DNA of 64,000 nt, taken from positions 92,667-156,666 of the forward strand of contig NZ_QJRP01000011.1 of assembly GCF_003205295.1 (NCBI RefSeq). The letters run 5' to 3'. Below the pieces are notes generated by a model. The model made no database searches and was not told the DNA's origin. It worked only from the letters and a program-made list of their open reading frames with translations. This document shows positions 42,224 through 51,134 of the stretch, piece after piece. How positions within the stretch are numbered: the stretch's first letter is position 1; each line of letters begins with the position of its first letter. The DNA comes from Pseudomonas mosselii (lineage in GTDB: Bacteria; Pseudomonadota; Gammaproteobacteria; Pseudomonadales; Pseudomonadaceae). The position numbers and the translations under genes were made by a program.

Positions 42224-43012
42224 TTACTGCAGCGCGCCCTGTTCCTGCGCCGGTACGCCGAACGAGACGTAGTAGGCCAGGCCGACGAAGATCGCCCCAC
42301 CCACAGCGTTACCCAGGAACACCGCCGCCAGGTTTTCCAGCAACTGGGCCCAGCTCAGGTAGCCGGCAAAGATCGCCGCCGGGATCAGGAACATGTTGGC
42401 CACCACGTGCTGGAAACCGATGGCGACGAAGGCCATGATCGGGAACCAGATGCCGAGGATCTTTCCGCTCATCTCGCGGCTGGCGTACGAAAGCCATACC
42501 GCCAGGCACACCAGCCAGTTGCAGCCGATGCCGGAAACGAACGCATGCAGGAAATCCGCACTGACCTTGCTGGTGGCGCCCGCCAGGGTCTTGCCCAGGT
42601 ACGGCCCCTCGGTCAGCCCCAGCAGATGACCGAAGCAGTAGGCGACGAACAACGCGCCCAGCAGGTTGGCCAGGGTCACCAGGGCCCAGTTGCGTGCCAC
42701 CGCGCGCAGGCGGATACGCCCGGCGAACATCGCCAGGGGCAGGCTCATCATGTTGCCGGTGAGCAGTTCGCCTCCGGCCAGGATCACCAGGATCAGGCCG
42801 ATGGGAAACACCGCGGCGCCCAGCAGGGTGCCGAATGAGGCCCATGGCGTGGGGATCATGGCGCTGACGTGGATCGCCAGCAGGAAGCCCAGGGAAATGA
42901 ATGCCCCGGCCAAGAAGCCTAGGATCAGGGTGGCGCGGGTGGGCAGATGGGCTTTGCGGGTGCCGGCTTCTATGACCAGCTCGGTGATCCGGGAGGGGGT
43001 ATTCACAGACAT
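42224..43012 (-). CDS. Formate/nitrite (FNT) channel
   Basis: FNT-family membrane channel of 262 residues with six helices. Family signatures include GAFISLGFLLAI, AGGELLTGNMM (L-x-T-G-N), SGIGCNWLVCLAVWLS and the C-terminal EHVVANMF-like QHVVANMFLIPAAIF. The pore would conduct formate, nitrite or another monovalent acid with protons. There is no neighbouring nitrite reductase or formate dehydrogenase, so physiological cargo is uncertain. A perfect palindrome lies about 100 bases upstream. Confidence 0.9.
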   Translation of the reverse strand: MSVNTPSRITELVIEAGTRKAHLPTRATLILGFLAGAFISLGFLLAIHVSAMIPTPWASFGTLLGAAVFPIGLILVILAGGELLTGNMMSLPLAMFAGRIRLRAVARNWALVTLANLLGALFVAYCFGHLLGLTEGPYLGKTLAGATSKVSADFLHAFVSGIGCNWLVCLAVWLSYASREMSGKILGIWFPIMAFVAIGFQHVVANMFLIPAAIFAGYLSWAQLLENLAAVFLGNAVGGAIFVGLAYYVSFGVPAQEQGALQ

Positions 43013-43108
43013 TTCAACAACTCGAACGCAAGGACGACGGCTCAGGCCGTGGATCGGGGTTTGACAGCGGGGGGCGGCTTCGAAGCGGGCGGCACGTTAG
43101 CTGAGGCA

Positions 43109-43125
43109 ATTTGACGCGGTCAAAT
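43109..43125. promoter_or_regulatory. Palindrome upstream of the FNT gene
   Basis: ATTTGAC-GCG-GTCAAAT is a perfect 7-base inverted repeat with a 3-base spacer. It resembles an FNR/ANR box (TTGAT-N4-ATCAA) only loosely, since the spacing is one base too short. It lies in the expected promoter region of the FNT gene and is a candidate operator. Confidence 0.45.
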
Positions 43126-43253
43126 CGATAGCCTGGATGAGGTGATAGATCTCATCTATGAGGGGCGGATATTCAAGCGGGTTGTGCTATACCAAAGCGA
43201 CCGTGATGGTTCGTCGGTTTTTCGGCGTCGGCCTGGGCGCGGCTGTTCGGCAC

Positions 43254-43715
43254 CCCGCAGCCGGCCTGCATGCCTTTCGCGAGTTCGGCAGTGGCGCACG
43301 CAAGGCAGTGGCCACGTCGGGCGACATCCTCCTGCATATTCGCGCCGAGCACATGGACCTGTGCTTCGAGCTGGCCGCGTTGCAGGTCAAGTGCCTGGGG
43401 CAGGCAGTGACGGTGGTCGATGAGGTGCAGGGTTTTCGCTATTTCGACATGCGCAGCATCATTGGTTTTGTCGACGGCACCGAGAACCCGGCGTTCATCG
43501 GCGGCAGCTATGTACTGGGGCAGAAGTGCCTGCATGACATGACCGGTTGGGAGGCGCTGTCCACCGAGGAGCAGGAGCGCATCATCGGACGCACCAAACT
43601 GTCCGATATCGAACTGGATGCCGCGAGCAAGCCCAGTTGCTCGTACAGCGTGCAGACCACCCTGGAAGAGGGCGGCGAAGAGGTCCGCTGGATGACCTGC
43701 TACCGACGCGCTTGA
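43254..43715 (+). pseudogene. Decayed DyP-type peroxidase
   Basis: The frame carries LHAFREFGSGARKAVATSGDILLHIRAEHMDLCFELA, VTVVDEVQGFRYFDMRS, GFVDGTENP (heme-distal GXXDG motif) and QERIIGRTKLSDIELDAASKP, all typical of DyP peroxidases. It is missing about 70 N-terminal residues, the stretch normally found between TENP and AF-GGSYV (about 15 residues), and the C-terminal half with the proximal heme His region; the end (EGGEEVRWMTCYRRA) is aberrant. A functional enzyme is improbable. Confidence 0.75.
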
Positions 43716-43749
43716 AAAGGCACTGCGCAGCGTGCACTATTTACCGAAA

Positions 43750-43776
43750 TTACATGGTACATGCCATGGTATGTAA
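43750..43776. promoter_or_regulatory. Palindrome upstream of the KfrA-like gene
   Basis: TTACAT and ATGTAA bracket a near-symmetrical centre with an inner CATGG-TACATG-CCATG. It is 15 bases before the KfrA-like start. KfrA proteins repress their own genes by binding such inverted repeats, so this is a likely autoregulatory operator. Confidence 0.55.
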
Positions 43777-43790
43777 CGATGGAGTGAGCA

Positions 43791-44594
43791 ATGGCGCGTG
43801 TAGGCATCGACCAAGCAGCTGTCCAGCAGGCGCGGCAAGCGCTGTTGGCCCGCGGCGAACACCCCAGTATCGATGCGGTACGTATCGAACTGGGTAATAC
43901 CGGGTCAAAGACCACCATTCACCGCTACCTGAAGGAGCTTGATCGTCAGCCGGTGCAAATGCTGGGCAACAGTGCGGCGCTCAGCGAACCGCTGGGGAGG
44001 ATGGTCGAGCGGCTGGCCGCGCAGTTGCAGGAGGAAGGACAGGCGCGCATCGACGCCGCCGAGGCCGCCGCAGAGGCCCGTTGCGCGGCGATGCAGGCCG
44101 AGCTGCAACTGGCCCAGCGCGAATTGGCCAGCGCGCTGCGCCAGGTCGAGGCCTTGAGTGGTGCGCTGCGGGCCGAGTCAGAGCGCCTGGCCACCAGCCA
44201 GGCCACCTTGCAGGCCGAACAGTTGCACAGTGCCGGCCTCCGCCAGTCCCAGGGCGAACTGCAAGCGCGCTTGGCCGACAAGGACGAGCAACTGCGCGCC
44301 AGCCTCGAACAGCGCCAGCAGGAGCAACGCCGGAGCGAGACCCAGGCGCGCCAGTTGCAGGGCCAGTTGCAGACTCTGCAGCAGGGCGCCATCGCCCGCC
44401 AGGATGAACTGACCCGCCTGCATCGCGACAACGAACGCCTGCTCGCCGAGCAGCGCCAGGCAACGGCCCAGTGCCGGTTGCTGGACGAGCAACTGCAGCA
44501 GCGTGACGCCCAGGTGCAAGGCTTGCGGGCGATACTGGCGCAGGCCCAGGGCGCCAATGACGAGATGCGTCGTCAATTGGCGACGCGAATCTAG
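43791..44594 (+). CDS. KfrA-like DNA-binding coiled-coil protein
   Basis: A 267-residue protein. The N-terminal KfrA_N DNA-binding domain is seen in ARVGIDQAAVQQARQALLARGEHPSIDAVRIELGNTGSKTTIHRYLKEL (about 2-50). The rest is a long uninterrupted coiled coil rich in Gln, Glu, Ala and Leu (about 65-265). KfrA was described on plasmids as an autoregulated protein that helps plasmid maintenance; chromosomal forms in Pseudomonas have no settled role. A palindromic operator precedes the gene. Confidence 0.87.
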   Translation: MARVGIDQAAVQQARQALLARGEHPSIDAVRIELGNTGSKTTIHRYLKELDRQPVQMLGNSAALSEPLGRMVERLAAQLQEEGQARIDAAEAAAEARCAAMQAELQLAQRELASALRQVEALSGALRAESERLATSQATLQAEQLHSAGLRQSQGELQARLADKDEQLRASLEQRQQEQRRSETQARQLQGQLQTLQQGAIARQDELTRLHRDNERLLAEQRQATAQCRLLDEQLQQRDAQVQGLRAILAQAQGANDEMRRQLATRI

Positions 44595-44673
44595 AGTGTT
44601 CGGTAATGATCGACGACCCCTGTAGGAGATCGCCCAGCCCTTTGGGGGCTGCGCTGTCGCGCAGGGAACTGTC

Positions 44674-44796
44674 CCCCTGTGGGAGCGGCCTTGTGTCGCG
44701 AAAGGGGTGCGAAGCGCCCCCAGATCTGCGCACCAAGCTGATATTGCCGGGGCCGCTATGCGGCCCTTTCGCGACACAAGGCCGCTCCCACAGGGG
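44674..44796. repeat. REP pair
   Basis: CCCCTGTGGGAGCGGCC and GGCCGCTCCCACAGGGG are inverted ends; next to them CTTGTGTCGCGAAAGGG and CCCTTTCGCGACACAAG also pair. This is a P. putida-type REP doublet (BIME). The centre is degenerate. Together with the following pair it fills the 470-base gap before the hydroxylase gene. Confidence 0.85.
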
Positions 44797-44830
44797 CTAG
44801 CTAAATCAATGAGTTACGGTTTGTTCCATG

Positions 44831-44950
44831 AGAGCGGCCTTGTGCCGCGAAAGGGCTGCGCAGCAGCCCCGGCGATTGATGTTGAAATCCCGGGGCCGCT
44901 CTGCGGCCCTTTCCGACCGGTCCGACGCCTCGGCAAGGCCGCTCCTACAG
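44831..44950. repeat. Second REP pair
   Basis: AGAGCGGCCTTGTGCCGCGA and the opposed GCAAGGCCGCTCCTACAGGG are arms of another REP doublet, with an inner copy CGGGGCCGCTCTGCGGCCC. The right arm is partly replaced (TTTCCGACCGGTCCGACG instead of a full match). Confidence 0.75.
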
Positions 44951-45061
44951 GGTGGGCGTACGGCCCAAGATAGTCGTTACACAGGAAATGCGCCGTTCGT
45001 TCAAGCGTCACGCTCAGGCTCTCGGCAACACTGGCGGCTCCATCCATGACCGGAGCCTTCC

Positions 45062-45955
45062 ATGCGCATCCTCTACGCCCCCTGCTTTTTCCTCGGTTTT
45101 ATCGGTACAGCCGTCTACCTGATCGACCTCGGCGCCGACATCCTCTGGCTGCTGCCCCTGCTCGGCGTGGCGATCCTGCTGTCGTTCACCTGCGAAGCGC
45201 TGTATCCCTACAAGCCCGCCTGGAGCGAGGCCGACGGGGAGGGCGGGCGTGACGGCCTGCACGCGCTAGTCAACGAAACGCTCAACATCGCCAGCATCGC
45301 TGTGATACCGCTGTTCGCTGGCTGGCTGCCGGCCAGCGGGGTGTGGCCCAGTCACTGGCCCGTATTGTGGCAGCTGCTCCTGGCGCTGCCCCTGGCCGAC
45401 CTGGGCATCACCCTGGTGCATTACGCCAGCCACCGCAGCGCGTTGCTCTGGCGCCTGCACGCGGTGCATCACAGCGTGACCCGGCTGTACGGCTTCAATG
45501 GCCTGATGAAGCACCCGCTGCACCTGCTGGCCGAAGCCCTGGGCGGGGTGTTGCCGTTACTGTTGCTGGGCTTGCCGCAGGATGTCGCGGCGCTGCTGGC
45601 TTTCAGTATCTCGGTGCAGTTGCTGCTGCAGCACAGCAATGTCGACATGCGCATCGGCGGCCTGCGCCATCTGTTCGCCTGGGCGCCCGTGCACCGGCTG
45701 CACCACCTGAAGTATGGCAGGCTGGGCGACGTCAATTTCGCCCTGTTCTTCCCGCTGTGGGATCGCCTGCTGGGGACCGCGCTGCACCTGCCGAGCTATG
45801 GGCTGGCCGATGACGACATGGGCATCGGTGATCGCCCGGACTACCCGCAAGCGTACCTGGCACAGCTGCGTGAGCCGTTTCGTCTGAAGGCCACGGTGCA
45901 GCCGCCGGCGCCACTGCCGCACAGTCTGCGCCAGGCTCTAGGCCAGCGTGTCTGA
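45062..45955 (+). CDS. Sterol desaturase/fatty acid hydroxylase-family membrane protein
   Basis: Di-iron membrane oxygenase of 297 residues. The histidine motifs for iron are HYASH (about 120-124), HAVHH (about 137-141) and HRLHH (about 217-221), with at least four hydrophobic segments around them. Relatives hydroxylate or desaturate lipids and sterols; the bacterial substrate is unknown. Its last 18 bases overlap the end of the convergent AraC-type gene. Confidence 0.9.
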   Translation: MRILYAPCFFLGFIGTAVYLIDLGADILWLLPLLGVAILLSFTCEALYPYKPAWSEADGEGGRDGLHALVNETLNIASIAVIPLFAGWLPASGVWPSHWPVLWQLLLALPLADLGITLVHYASHRSALLWRLHAVHHSVTRLYGFNGLMKHPLHLLAEALGGVLPLLLLGLPQDVAALLAFSISVQLLLQHSNVDMRIGGLRHLFAWAPVHRLHHLKYGRLGDVNFALFFPLWDRLLGTALHLPSYGLADDDMGIGDRPDYPQAYLAQLREPFRLKATVQPPAPLPHSLRQALGQRV

Positions 45956-46624
45956 ACGCAGGTGGCGCAGGGCCTCGCTGGCGCGGATACCGAATTGCTG
46001 ACGCAGGCTGCGGGACAGGTGTGCCGAGTCGGCAAAGCCCGCAGCCATGGCCGCCTCGGTCAGGGACATGCCGTCAAGGGCCTGACGCAGGGCCATGCGC
46101 AGGCGTTGCCACAGCACCAGGCGTCGTACCGACAGGCCTAGGCTGTCGCTGAACAAGCGCTCCAGCTGACTGATCGACACCGTGGCTTCCTGCGCCAGTG
46201 TCGTGGCTGGCAGGCGCTGCTCGTCCAGCGCCCGGATCCGCGCCAGGGCCCGTGCCAGGCGTGGGTCGAGCGGCTGGCGCGGCGCCTGGCGCAACGCCTG
46301 GGCCAGGGCCGGGATATCACGGGGCGCCTGCTGACAGACGTCGAGCAGGGTTTGCAGGGAAAACGCCAGGGGTTCGGCGAACAAGGTGATGCAGGGTGTC
46401 TGATGCCCGGGCATGGCGTGGGGCTGCAGCGACTCGATGGCCAGCAACCTGCCGCTGCACTGTTCGCCAGCGATCTCAACGCATGCCTCGCCCTCGAGGG
46501 GCAGCAGCACCTGGTGGGCATAGTGGGCGTGGACACTGGTGCGCCCAGGCGTGCCGAGCAGCAGGCAATGGTCATCGGCCAGCCAGAGTCGCCCCCGCCA
46601 AGCGCTGTCCTGTCGTTCGTTCAT
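45938..46624 (-). CDS. AraC-family regulator
   Basis: AraC-type regulator of 228 residues. The N-terminal cupin-like sensor has HAHYAHQVLLPLEGEACVEI-like sequence (VHAHYAHQVLLPLEGE), and the C-terminal double helix-turn-helix includes ATVSISQLERLFSDSLGLSVRRLVLWQRLRMAL and SLTEAAMAAGFADSAHLSRSLRQQFGI. The ATG of MNERQDSAW is chosen as the first with good domain spacing. It is convergent with the fatty acid hydroxylase gene (ends overlap) and divergent from the MHS transporter, which may be its target. Confidence 0.9.
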   Translation of the reverse strand: MNERQDSAWRGRLWLADDHCLLLGTPGRTSVHAHYAHQVLLPLEGEACVEIAGEQCSGRLLAIESLQPHAMPGHQTPCITLFAEPLAFSLQTLLDVCQQAPRDIPALAQALRQAPRQPLDPRLARALARIRALDEQRLPATTLAQEATVSISQLERLFSDSLGLSVRRLVLWQRLRMALRQALDGMSLTEAAMAAGFADSAHLSRSLRQQFGIRASEALRHLRSDTLA

Positions 46625-46828
46625 TCCGGGCTTCCTGTCTGTTTTGGTCGATAAACACTCATGCGAGTGGATATCGTTCAAAGGCCGATTATGCTTGAGG
46701 TGACTTGCCGCGATCCGAGGCCGATGCCTCGTCGTGCTTCGCGCAGCCTGCAATGCCGTTGGGCCTGGGTGCGTGCTTTGGGATCTGATGGAGCACTCCG
46801 GTCTACCACAACCAGACGGAGGCGACCC

Positions 46829-48508
46829 ATGGCGGTCCTTGACAGCGCATCCACGGGCAGTAGCGCGCCCCAACGTGGCATCACCCGGGAGGAGCGCAAA
46901 GTCATCTTCGCCTCGTCCTTGGGCACCGTATTCGAATGGTACGACTTCTACCTCTACGGATCACTGGCGGCGATCATCGCCAAGCACTTCTTCGCCGGGG
47001 TCAACGAAACCACCTCGTTCATCTTCGCCTTGCTCGCCTTCGCCGCCGGCTTTGCCGTGCGGCCGTTCGGTGCCATCGTGTTCGGCCGTCTGGGCGACAT
47101 GATCGGGCGCAAGTACACGTTCCTCATCACCATCGTGATCATGGGGGTGTCCACAGCGGTGGTGGGGCTGTTGCCCAGTTACGCGACCATCGGCGTGGCC
47201 GCGCCGGTGATCCTCATCAGCCTGCGGCTGCTGCAAGGGCTGGCGCTGGGTGGTGAATACGGCGGCGCCGCCACCTATGTGGCGGAACATGCGCCCAAGG
47301 GCAAGCGTGGCTTCTTCACCGCGTGGATCCAGACCACCGCGACCCTCGGCCTGTTCCTCTCGCTGCTGGTGATCCTGGCCTGCCGCACCGCCATGGGCAC
47401 TGAGGCGTTCGAGGCCTGGGGCTGGCGCATCCCGTTCCTGCTGTCGATCCTGCTGTTGGCGATCTCGGTGTACATCCGCCTGCAGCTCAACGAGTCGCCG
47501 GTGTTCATTAAGATGAAGGCCGAAGGCAAGGCGTCGAAAGCGCCGCTTACCGAGTCGTTCGCCCGCTGGGACAACCTCAAGGTGGTGATCATGGCGTTGC
47601 TTGGCGGCACCGCCGGGCAGGCGGTGGTGTGGTACACCGGGCAGTTCTACGCGCTGTTCTTCCTGCTGCAGACGCTGAAGATCGATCCGCAGACCGCCAA
47701 CCTGCTGATCGCCGGCTCGCTGCTGATCGGCACACCGTTCTTCATCTTCTTCGGCAGCCTGTCCGACCGCATCGGGCGCAAGAAGATCATCATGGCCGGT
47801 TGCATCATCGCCGCGCTGACCTACTTCCCGATCTTCAAGGCGCTGACCGAGTACGGCAACCCGGATGTGTTCGTCGCCCAGGAGCAGAACCCGGTGGTGG
47901 TGGTGGCCGACCCCGGACAGTGCGCGTTCCAGTTCGATCCGGTGGGCAAGGCCCGGTTCACCAGTTCCTGCGATATCGCCAAGAGCCTGCTGGCCAAGCG
48001 GGCGATCCCGTACGAGAACCAGAAGGCCGAGCCTGGCAGCGTGGCGCAGATCCGCATCGGTGAGCGGGTGATCCCGAGCTTCGAGGGCAGCAGCCTGGCC
48101 GCGGCGGACCTGAAGACCCAAAGCGATGCCTTCACCGCCACCCTGACGGCGGCCCTGAAAGAAGCCGGCTACCCGGAAAAGGCCGACCCGGCGAAGATCC
48201 ATTACCCGATGGTGTTGCTGCTGCTGAGCATCCTGGTGATCTACGTGACCATGGTCTACGGCCCGATCGCCGCCTGGCTGGTCGAGCTGTTCCCGGCGCG
48301 GATCCGCTACACCTCAATGTCGCTGCCGTACCACATCGGCAATGGCTGGTTCGGTGGCTTCCTGCCGACGGTGGCCTTCGCCATGGTCGCGGCCACCGGT
48401 GATATCTACTACGGGCTGTGGTACCCGATCGTGATCGCGGTGATGACCGCGGTGCTGGGGATCTTCTTCCTGCCGGAAACCAAGGATCGCGATATCAACC
48501 ATACCTGA
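46829..48508 (+). CDS. MHS-family transporter with large internal insertion
   Basis: MFS metabolite:H+ symporter of 559 residues. N-terminal signature VIFASSLGTVFEWYDFYLYGSLAAIIAKHFF, loop GRLGDMIGRKYTFL, QGLALGGEYGGAATYVAEH and the second-half loop GSLSDRIGRKK are present. Unlike the usual 430-450 residue members, about 115 extra residues (around 342-457) sit between helices, beginning GNPDVFVAQEQNPVVVV and including two Cys (PGQCAF, SSCDIA). This looks like an extra soluble domain. GGAGG precedes the chosen ATG. Cargo unknown. Confidence 0.9.
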   Translation: MAVLDSASTGSSAPQRGITREERKVIFASSLGTVFEWYDFYLYGSLAAIIAKHFFAGVNETTSFIFALLAFAAGFAVRPFGAIVFGRLGDMIGRKYTFLITIVIMGVSTAVVGLLPSYATIGVAAPVILISLRLLQGLALGGEYGGAATYVAEHAPKGKRGFFTAWIQTTATLGLFLSLLVILACRTAMGTEAFEAWGWRIPFLLSILLLAISVYIRLQLNESPVFIKMKAEGKASKAPLTESFARWDNLKVVIMALLGGTAGQAVVWYTGQFYALFFLLQTLKIDPQTANLLIAGSLLIGTPFFIFFGSLSDRIGRKKIIMAGCIIAALTYFPIFKALTEYGNPDVFVAQEQNPVVVVADPGQCAFQFDPVGKARFTSSCDIAKSLLAKRAIPYENQKAEPGSVAQIRIGERVIPSFEGSSLAAADLKTQSDAFTATLTAALKEAGYPEKADPAKIHYPMVLLLLSILVIYVTMVYGPIAAWLVELFPARIRYTSMSLPYHIGNGWFGGFLPTVAFAMVAATGDIYYGLWYPIVIAVMTAVLGIFFLPETKDRDINHT

Positions 48509-48518
48509 CTCGTCCGCA

Positions 48519-48549
48519 AGCCCGCTTCTCACATTCGTGAGAGCGGGCT
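48519..48549. terminator. Stem-loop between convergent genes
   Basis: AGCCCGC-T-TCTCAC, loop ATTC, GTGAGA-GCGGGCT form a 13-base stem with one bulged base. It sits in the 60-base gap between the transporter and the hypothetical gene and can serve both strands. It derives from a REP arm (CCCCGCGATGAC follows). Confidence 0.6.
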
Positions 48550-48568
48550 GCCCCGCGATGACGGTTGA

Positions 48569-49138
48569 TCAGTCGAAGTACCCACGCAAGGTAAATCGAT
48601 ACCCGACATCCACCGCCGCCATCTGCGGTTTGGCATAGGTTCTCTTCAGCACGAACTCGATCGCCGGTTCGTACAACCCGTCACGCACCACGGCGCCCGC
48701 CAGTACCTCCACCACGTACCAGCCGTTGTCCAGCTCGATGATCGGCCGCCCCGGCTCCTGGTAGCGCGCCAGCAGGTCGCCCAGGGTCTTGTTGGTGAAG
48801 TGCTGCAGGACGCGCCAGGTGAACAGTATCAGCGCACGGTTCTCGACCCGCAGCACATACCCCGCGCGACGATGCTTGAGACGGCTGCCGGGCTCCAGCA
48901 GTGCCGGCGTGCGCTCGTCGAGGGTGAACAGGATGCGATAAGGCAGGTTATCGATTCCGGCCAGGGGCAGGATCACCCCTTGCGCCACCGCCAGGTCGCC
49001 GCTGTCGGTGCTGGTGAAGGCGCGGGCGAGGTCGTCGGGCAGGTCGTGGTCTTCCTTGAACTGTTCGAGCAACTGGATATCACCAAGCAGGAAATAGTCG
49101 ATCAGGTCGTTGAGCACTTCGCTGAATTCGTAGCGCAT
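48569..49138 (-). CDS. Conserved hypothetical protein
   Basis: A 189-residue soluble protein, MRYEFSEVLNDLIDYFLLGD, then RIILFTLDER-like YRILFTLDERTPALLEPGSRL, ALILFTWRVLQHFT, and ending with YRFTLRGYFD. The central segments look like beta strands with charged turns. No signal peptide or catalytic motif is recognised. It has a ribosome site (AAGGACAACCC) before the ATG and no obvious partner gene. Function unknown. Confidence 0.82.
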   Translation of the reverse strand: MRYEFSEVLNDLIDYFLLGDIQLLEQFKEDHDLPDDLARAFTSTDSGDLAVAQGVILPLAGIDNLPYRILFTLDERTPALLEPGSRLKHRRAGYVLRVENRALILFTWRVLQHFTNKTLGDLLARYQEPGRPIIELDNGWYVVEVLAGAVVRDGLYEPAIEFVLKRTYAKPQMAAVDVGYRFTLRGYFD

Positions 49139-49228
49139 GGGTTGTCCTTGTTCTGGCTGCGCCGGGGGAAGTCAGCAATGTAGCAGCCCGCGGGGAAAAC
49201 CACGCGGGTATCAGGCAGGGGGTGCCGG

Positions 49229-49615
49229 CTAATGCCGCTGGGCGATCTGTATCAGGTTGCCGCAAGTATCGTCGAACACGGCCACGGTGACAGGGCCCAT
49301 GGCCGTGGGTGGCTGGGTGAACTGCACGCCGGCCTTGCAAAGCCGTTCATACTCGGCCTGGATATCGCGCACGCCGAACGAGGTGGCGGGAATGCCGTCC
49401 TGCTTGAGCGCGGCCTTGTAGGTCTTGGCTGCCGGATGGGCATCGGGTTCGAGCAGCAGCTCGACGCCGTTGGGGTCATTGGGGGAGGTGAGGGTGAGCC
49501 AGCGGTGCTTGCCCATGGGGATGTCGTGCTTGGGTTCGAAGCCCAGGACATGGTGGTAGAAGGCCTGGGCCCTGGCCTGATCGTCGACGAGGATGCTGGT
49601 GACCACGATCTTCAT
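49229..49615 (-). CDS. VOC-family (glyoxalase/bleomycin resistance-type) protein
   Basis: A 128-residue protein of the vicinal-oxygen-chelate superfamily: MKIVVTSILVDDQARAQAFYHHVLGFEPKHDIPMG, WLTLTSPNDPNGVELLLEP, and the end VAVFDDTCGNLIQIAQ. Metal ligands of the group (His/Glu pairs) are only partly visible, so it may be a binding protein rather than an enzyme. I chose the ATG of MKIVVTSI; earlier in-frame sequence is not family-like. Role unknown. Confidence 0.88.
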   Translation of the reverse strand: MKIVVTSILVDDQARAQAFYHHVLGFEPKHDIPMGKHRWLTLTSPNDPNGVELLLEPDAHPAAKTYKAALKQDGIPATSFGVRDIQAEYERLCKAGVQFTQPPTAMGPVTVAVFDDTCGNLIQIAQRH

Positions 49616-49814
49616 GCGTACCCCTCCGCTCATGCGCCGTCGCCTGAGTATAGAGCAGTGTTTACGCAGCCTCAGATCTGGGCTTGATAGCATCATCAGG
49701 TCACGAACGGACAGACGGTACAAATGCCTAATCCAAAAGTGATATCAGATCGCTTGCATGGCTCTAACGCCGATCTATGCTCAGGGCATCTCGTGGATAC
49801 AGGAGCCCCGGCCC

Positions 49815-51134
49815 ATGTTCGAATACCATCGCAAGTCCGATCTGGTCGAAATCCAGCGCGCCCGCCAGGCCCTGGCGGACATGGAGGCGAAGCTGGCGGC
49901 GATCAGCCGTTCCATGGCGATGATCGAGTTCGCGCCGGATGGCACGATCCTCGAGGCGAACGAGCATTTCTGCAAGACCATGGGCTACAGCGTCGACGAG
50001 ATCCGCGGCAAGCACCACCGGATCTTCTGCGATCCGACCTACGCCAAGAGCGCCGAGTACCAGCAACTCTGGCGCGAACTAGGCCAGGGCAAGGCTATCA
50101 GTGGCACCTTCGAACGCCTGGACAAGGCGGGGCGCGAGGTGTGGCTGGAGGCCAGCTACATGCCGGTGATCGACGAGCGCCAGCAGGTCACAAGCGTGAT
50201 CAAGGTGGCCTCCGACATCACCCGGCATGTAATCGAGGAGCATGAGAGCGAAAGCCTGCTCAAGGCCATCGGCCGCTCCATGGCGGTGATCGAGTTCAGC
50301 CCGGCCGGACGGGTGATCAAGGCCAACCAGAACTTCCTTGACACCATGGGTTATCGCCTGGAGGAGGTGGTCGGACGCCACCATGGGTTGTTCTGCCTGC
50401 CCCATGAGCGCGAGTCGGCCCAGTACCGCGACTTCTGGGCCTCGCTCAACCGCGGCGAGTACCATTCGCACCGCTTCGAACGCGTCAACAAGCAGGGCCA
50501 GACTGTGTATCTGGAGGCGTCCTACAACCCGATCTTCGACAACAAGGGCCGGTTGTACAAGGTGGTGAAGTTCGCCAGCGATATCACCCGTCAGATCAGT
50601 ACCCAACAGACCGCCGCCGATGCCGCCCACGCCAGTTCGATGCAGACCGACGCCTGCGCTCGCAAGGGCACTCAGGTGGTGCAGCAGGCGGTGGAGGTGA
50701 TCGAGCAGATTTCCTCCGAGTTGAATGACGCCGCCCGCACCATCGACGCGGTGAGCAAGCAGTCCGAGGTGATCGGGCAGATTGTCCTGACCATTCGCGG
50801 CATCGCCGACCAGACCAACCTGCTGGCGCTCAACGCCGCCATCGAGGCGGCCCGCGCTGGCGAGCATGGCCGGGGCTTCGCCGTGGTCGCCGACGAGGTG
50901 CGCAACCTGGCGGCGCGTACCAGCAAGGCCACCCTGGAGATTGTCGAGGTGGTGCGGCAGAACCACGACCTGTCACTCACCGCGGTGGCCAGCATGCAGT
51001 CGAGCCTGACCCGCACGGGGTTGGGCGTGGAGCTGGCCAACGAGGCCGGCACGGTGATCATGGAGATCCAGCAGGGCTCTCGGCACGTGGTGGACGCCAT
51101 CAGCCAGATCAGTTCGACCCTTCAATTGCACTGA
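49815..51134 (+). CDS. bdlA: Soluble PAS-PAS chemoreceptor (BdlA-like)
   Basis: A 439-residue methyl-accepting chemotaxis-type protein without membrane segments. Two tandem PAS domains are seen (about 32-145, [41 protein letters not shown], and about 155-265, [41 protein letters not shown]), then the signalling hairpin with the highly conserved [40 protein letters not shown] (about 340-380). This order is that of BdlA, the biofilm-dispersion sensor of P. aeruginosa, which has two PAS domains and about 417 residues. The start follows CAGGAG. Its end overlaps the convergent hybrid kinase by 26 bases. Confidence 0.85.
   Translation: MFEYHRKSDLVEIQRARQALADMEAKLAAISRSMAMIEFAPDGTILEANEHFCKTMGYSVDEIRGKHHRIFCDPTYAKSAEYQQLWRELGQGKAISGTFERLDKAGREVWLEASYMPVIDERQQVTSVIKVASDITRHVIEEHESESLLKAIGRSMAVIEFSPAGRVIKANQNFLDTMGYRLEEVVGRHHGLFCLPHERESAQYRDFWASLNRGEYHSHRFERVNKQGQTVYLEASYNPIFDNKGRLYKVVKFASDITRQISTQQTAADAAHASSMQTDACARKGTQVVQQAVEVIEQISSELNDAARTIDAVSKQSEVIGQIVLTIRGIADQTNLLALNAAIEAARAGEHGRGFAVVADEVRNLAARTSKATLEIVEVVRQNHDLSLTAVASMQSSLTRTGLGVELANEAGTVIMEIQQGSRHVVDAISQISSTLQLH

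Noticed and set aside
43109..43125. ANR/FNR box
   Set aside because: The half-sites resemble TTGAC/GTCAA but the spacer is 3 bases, not the 4 required by the FNR consensus.
44674..44950. CRISPR-like array
   Set aside because: Repeated segments are inverted REP arms in two pairs, not direct repeats of constant length with unique spacers.
46961..48202. Minus-strand frame of 413 codons opposite the MHS transporter
   Set aside because: Antisense shadow of a strongly supported gene; composition is typical of a mirrored membrane protein.
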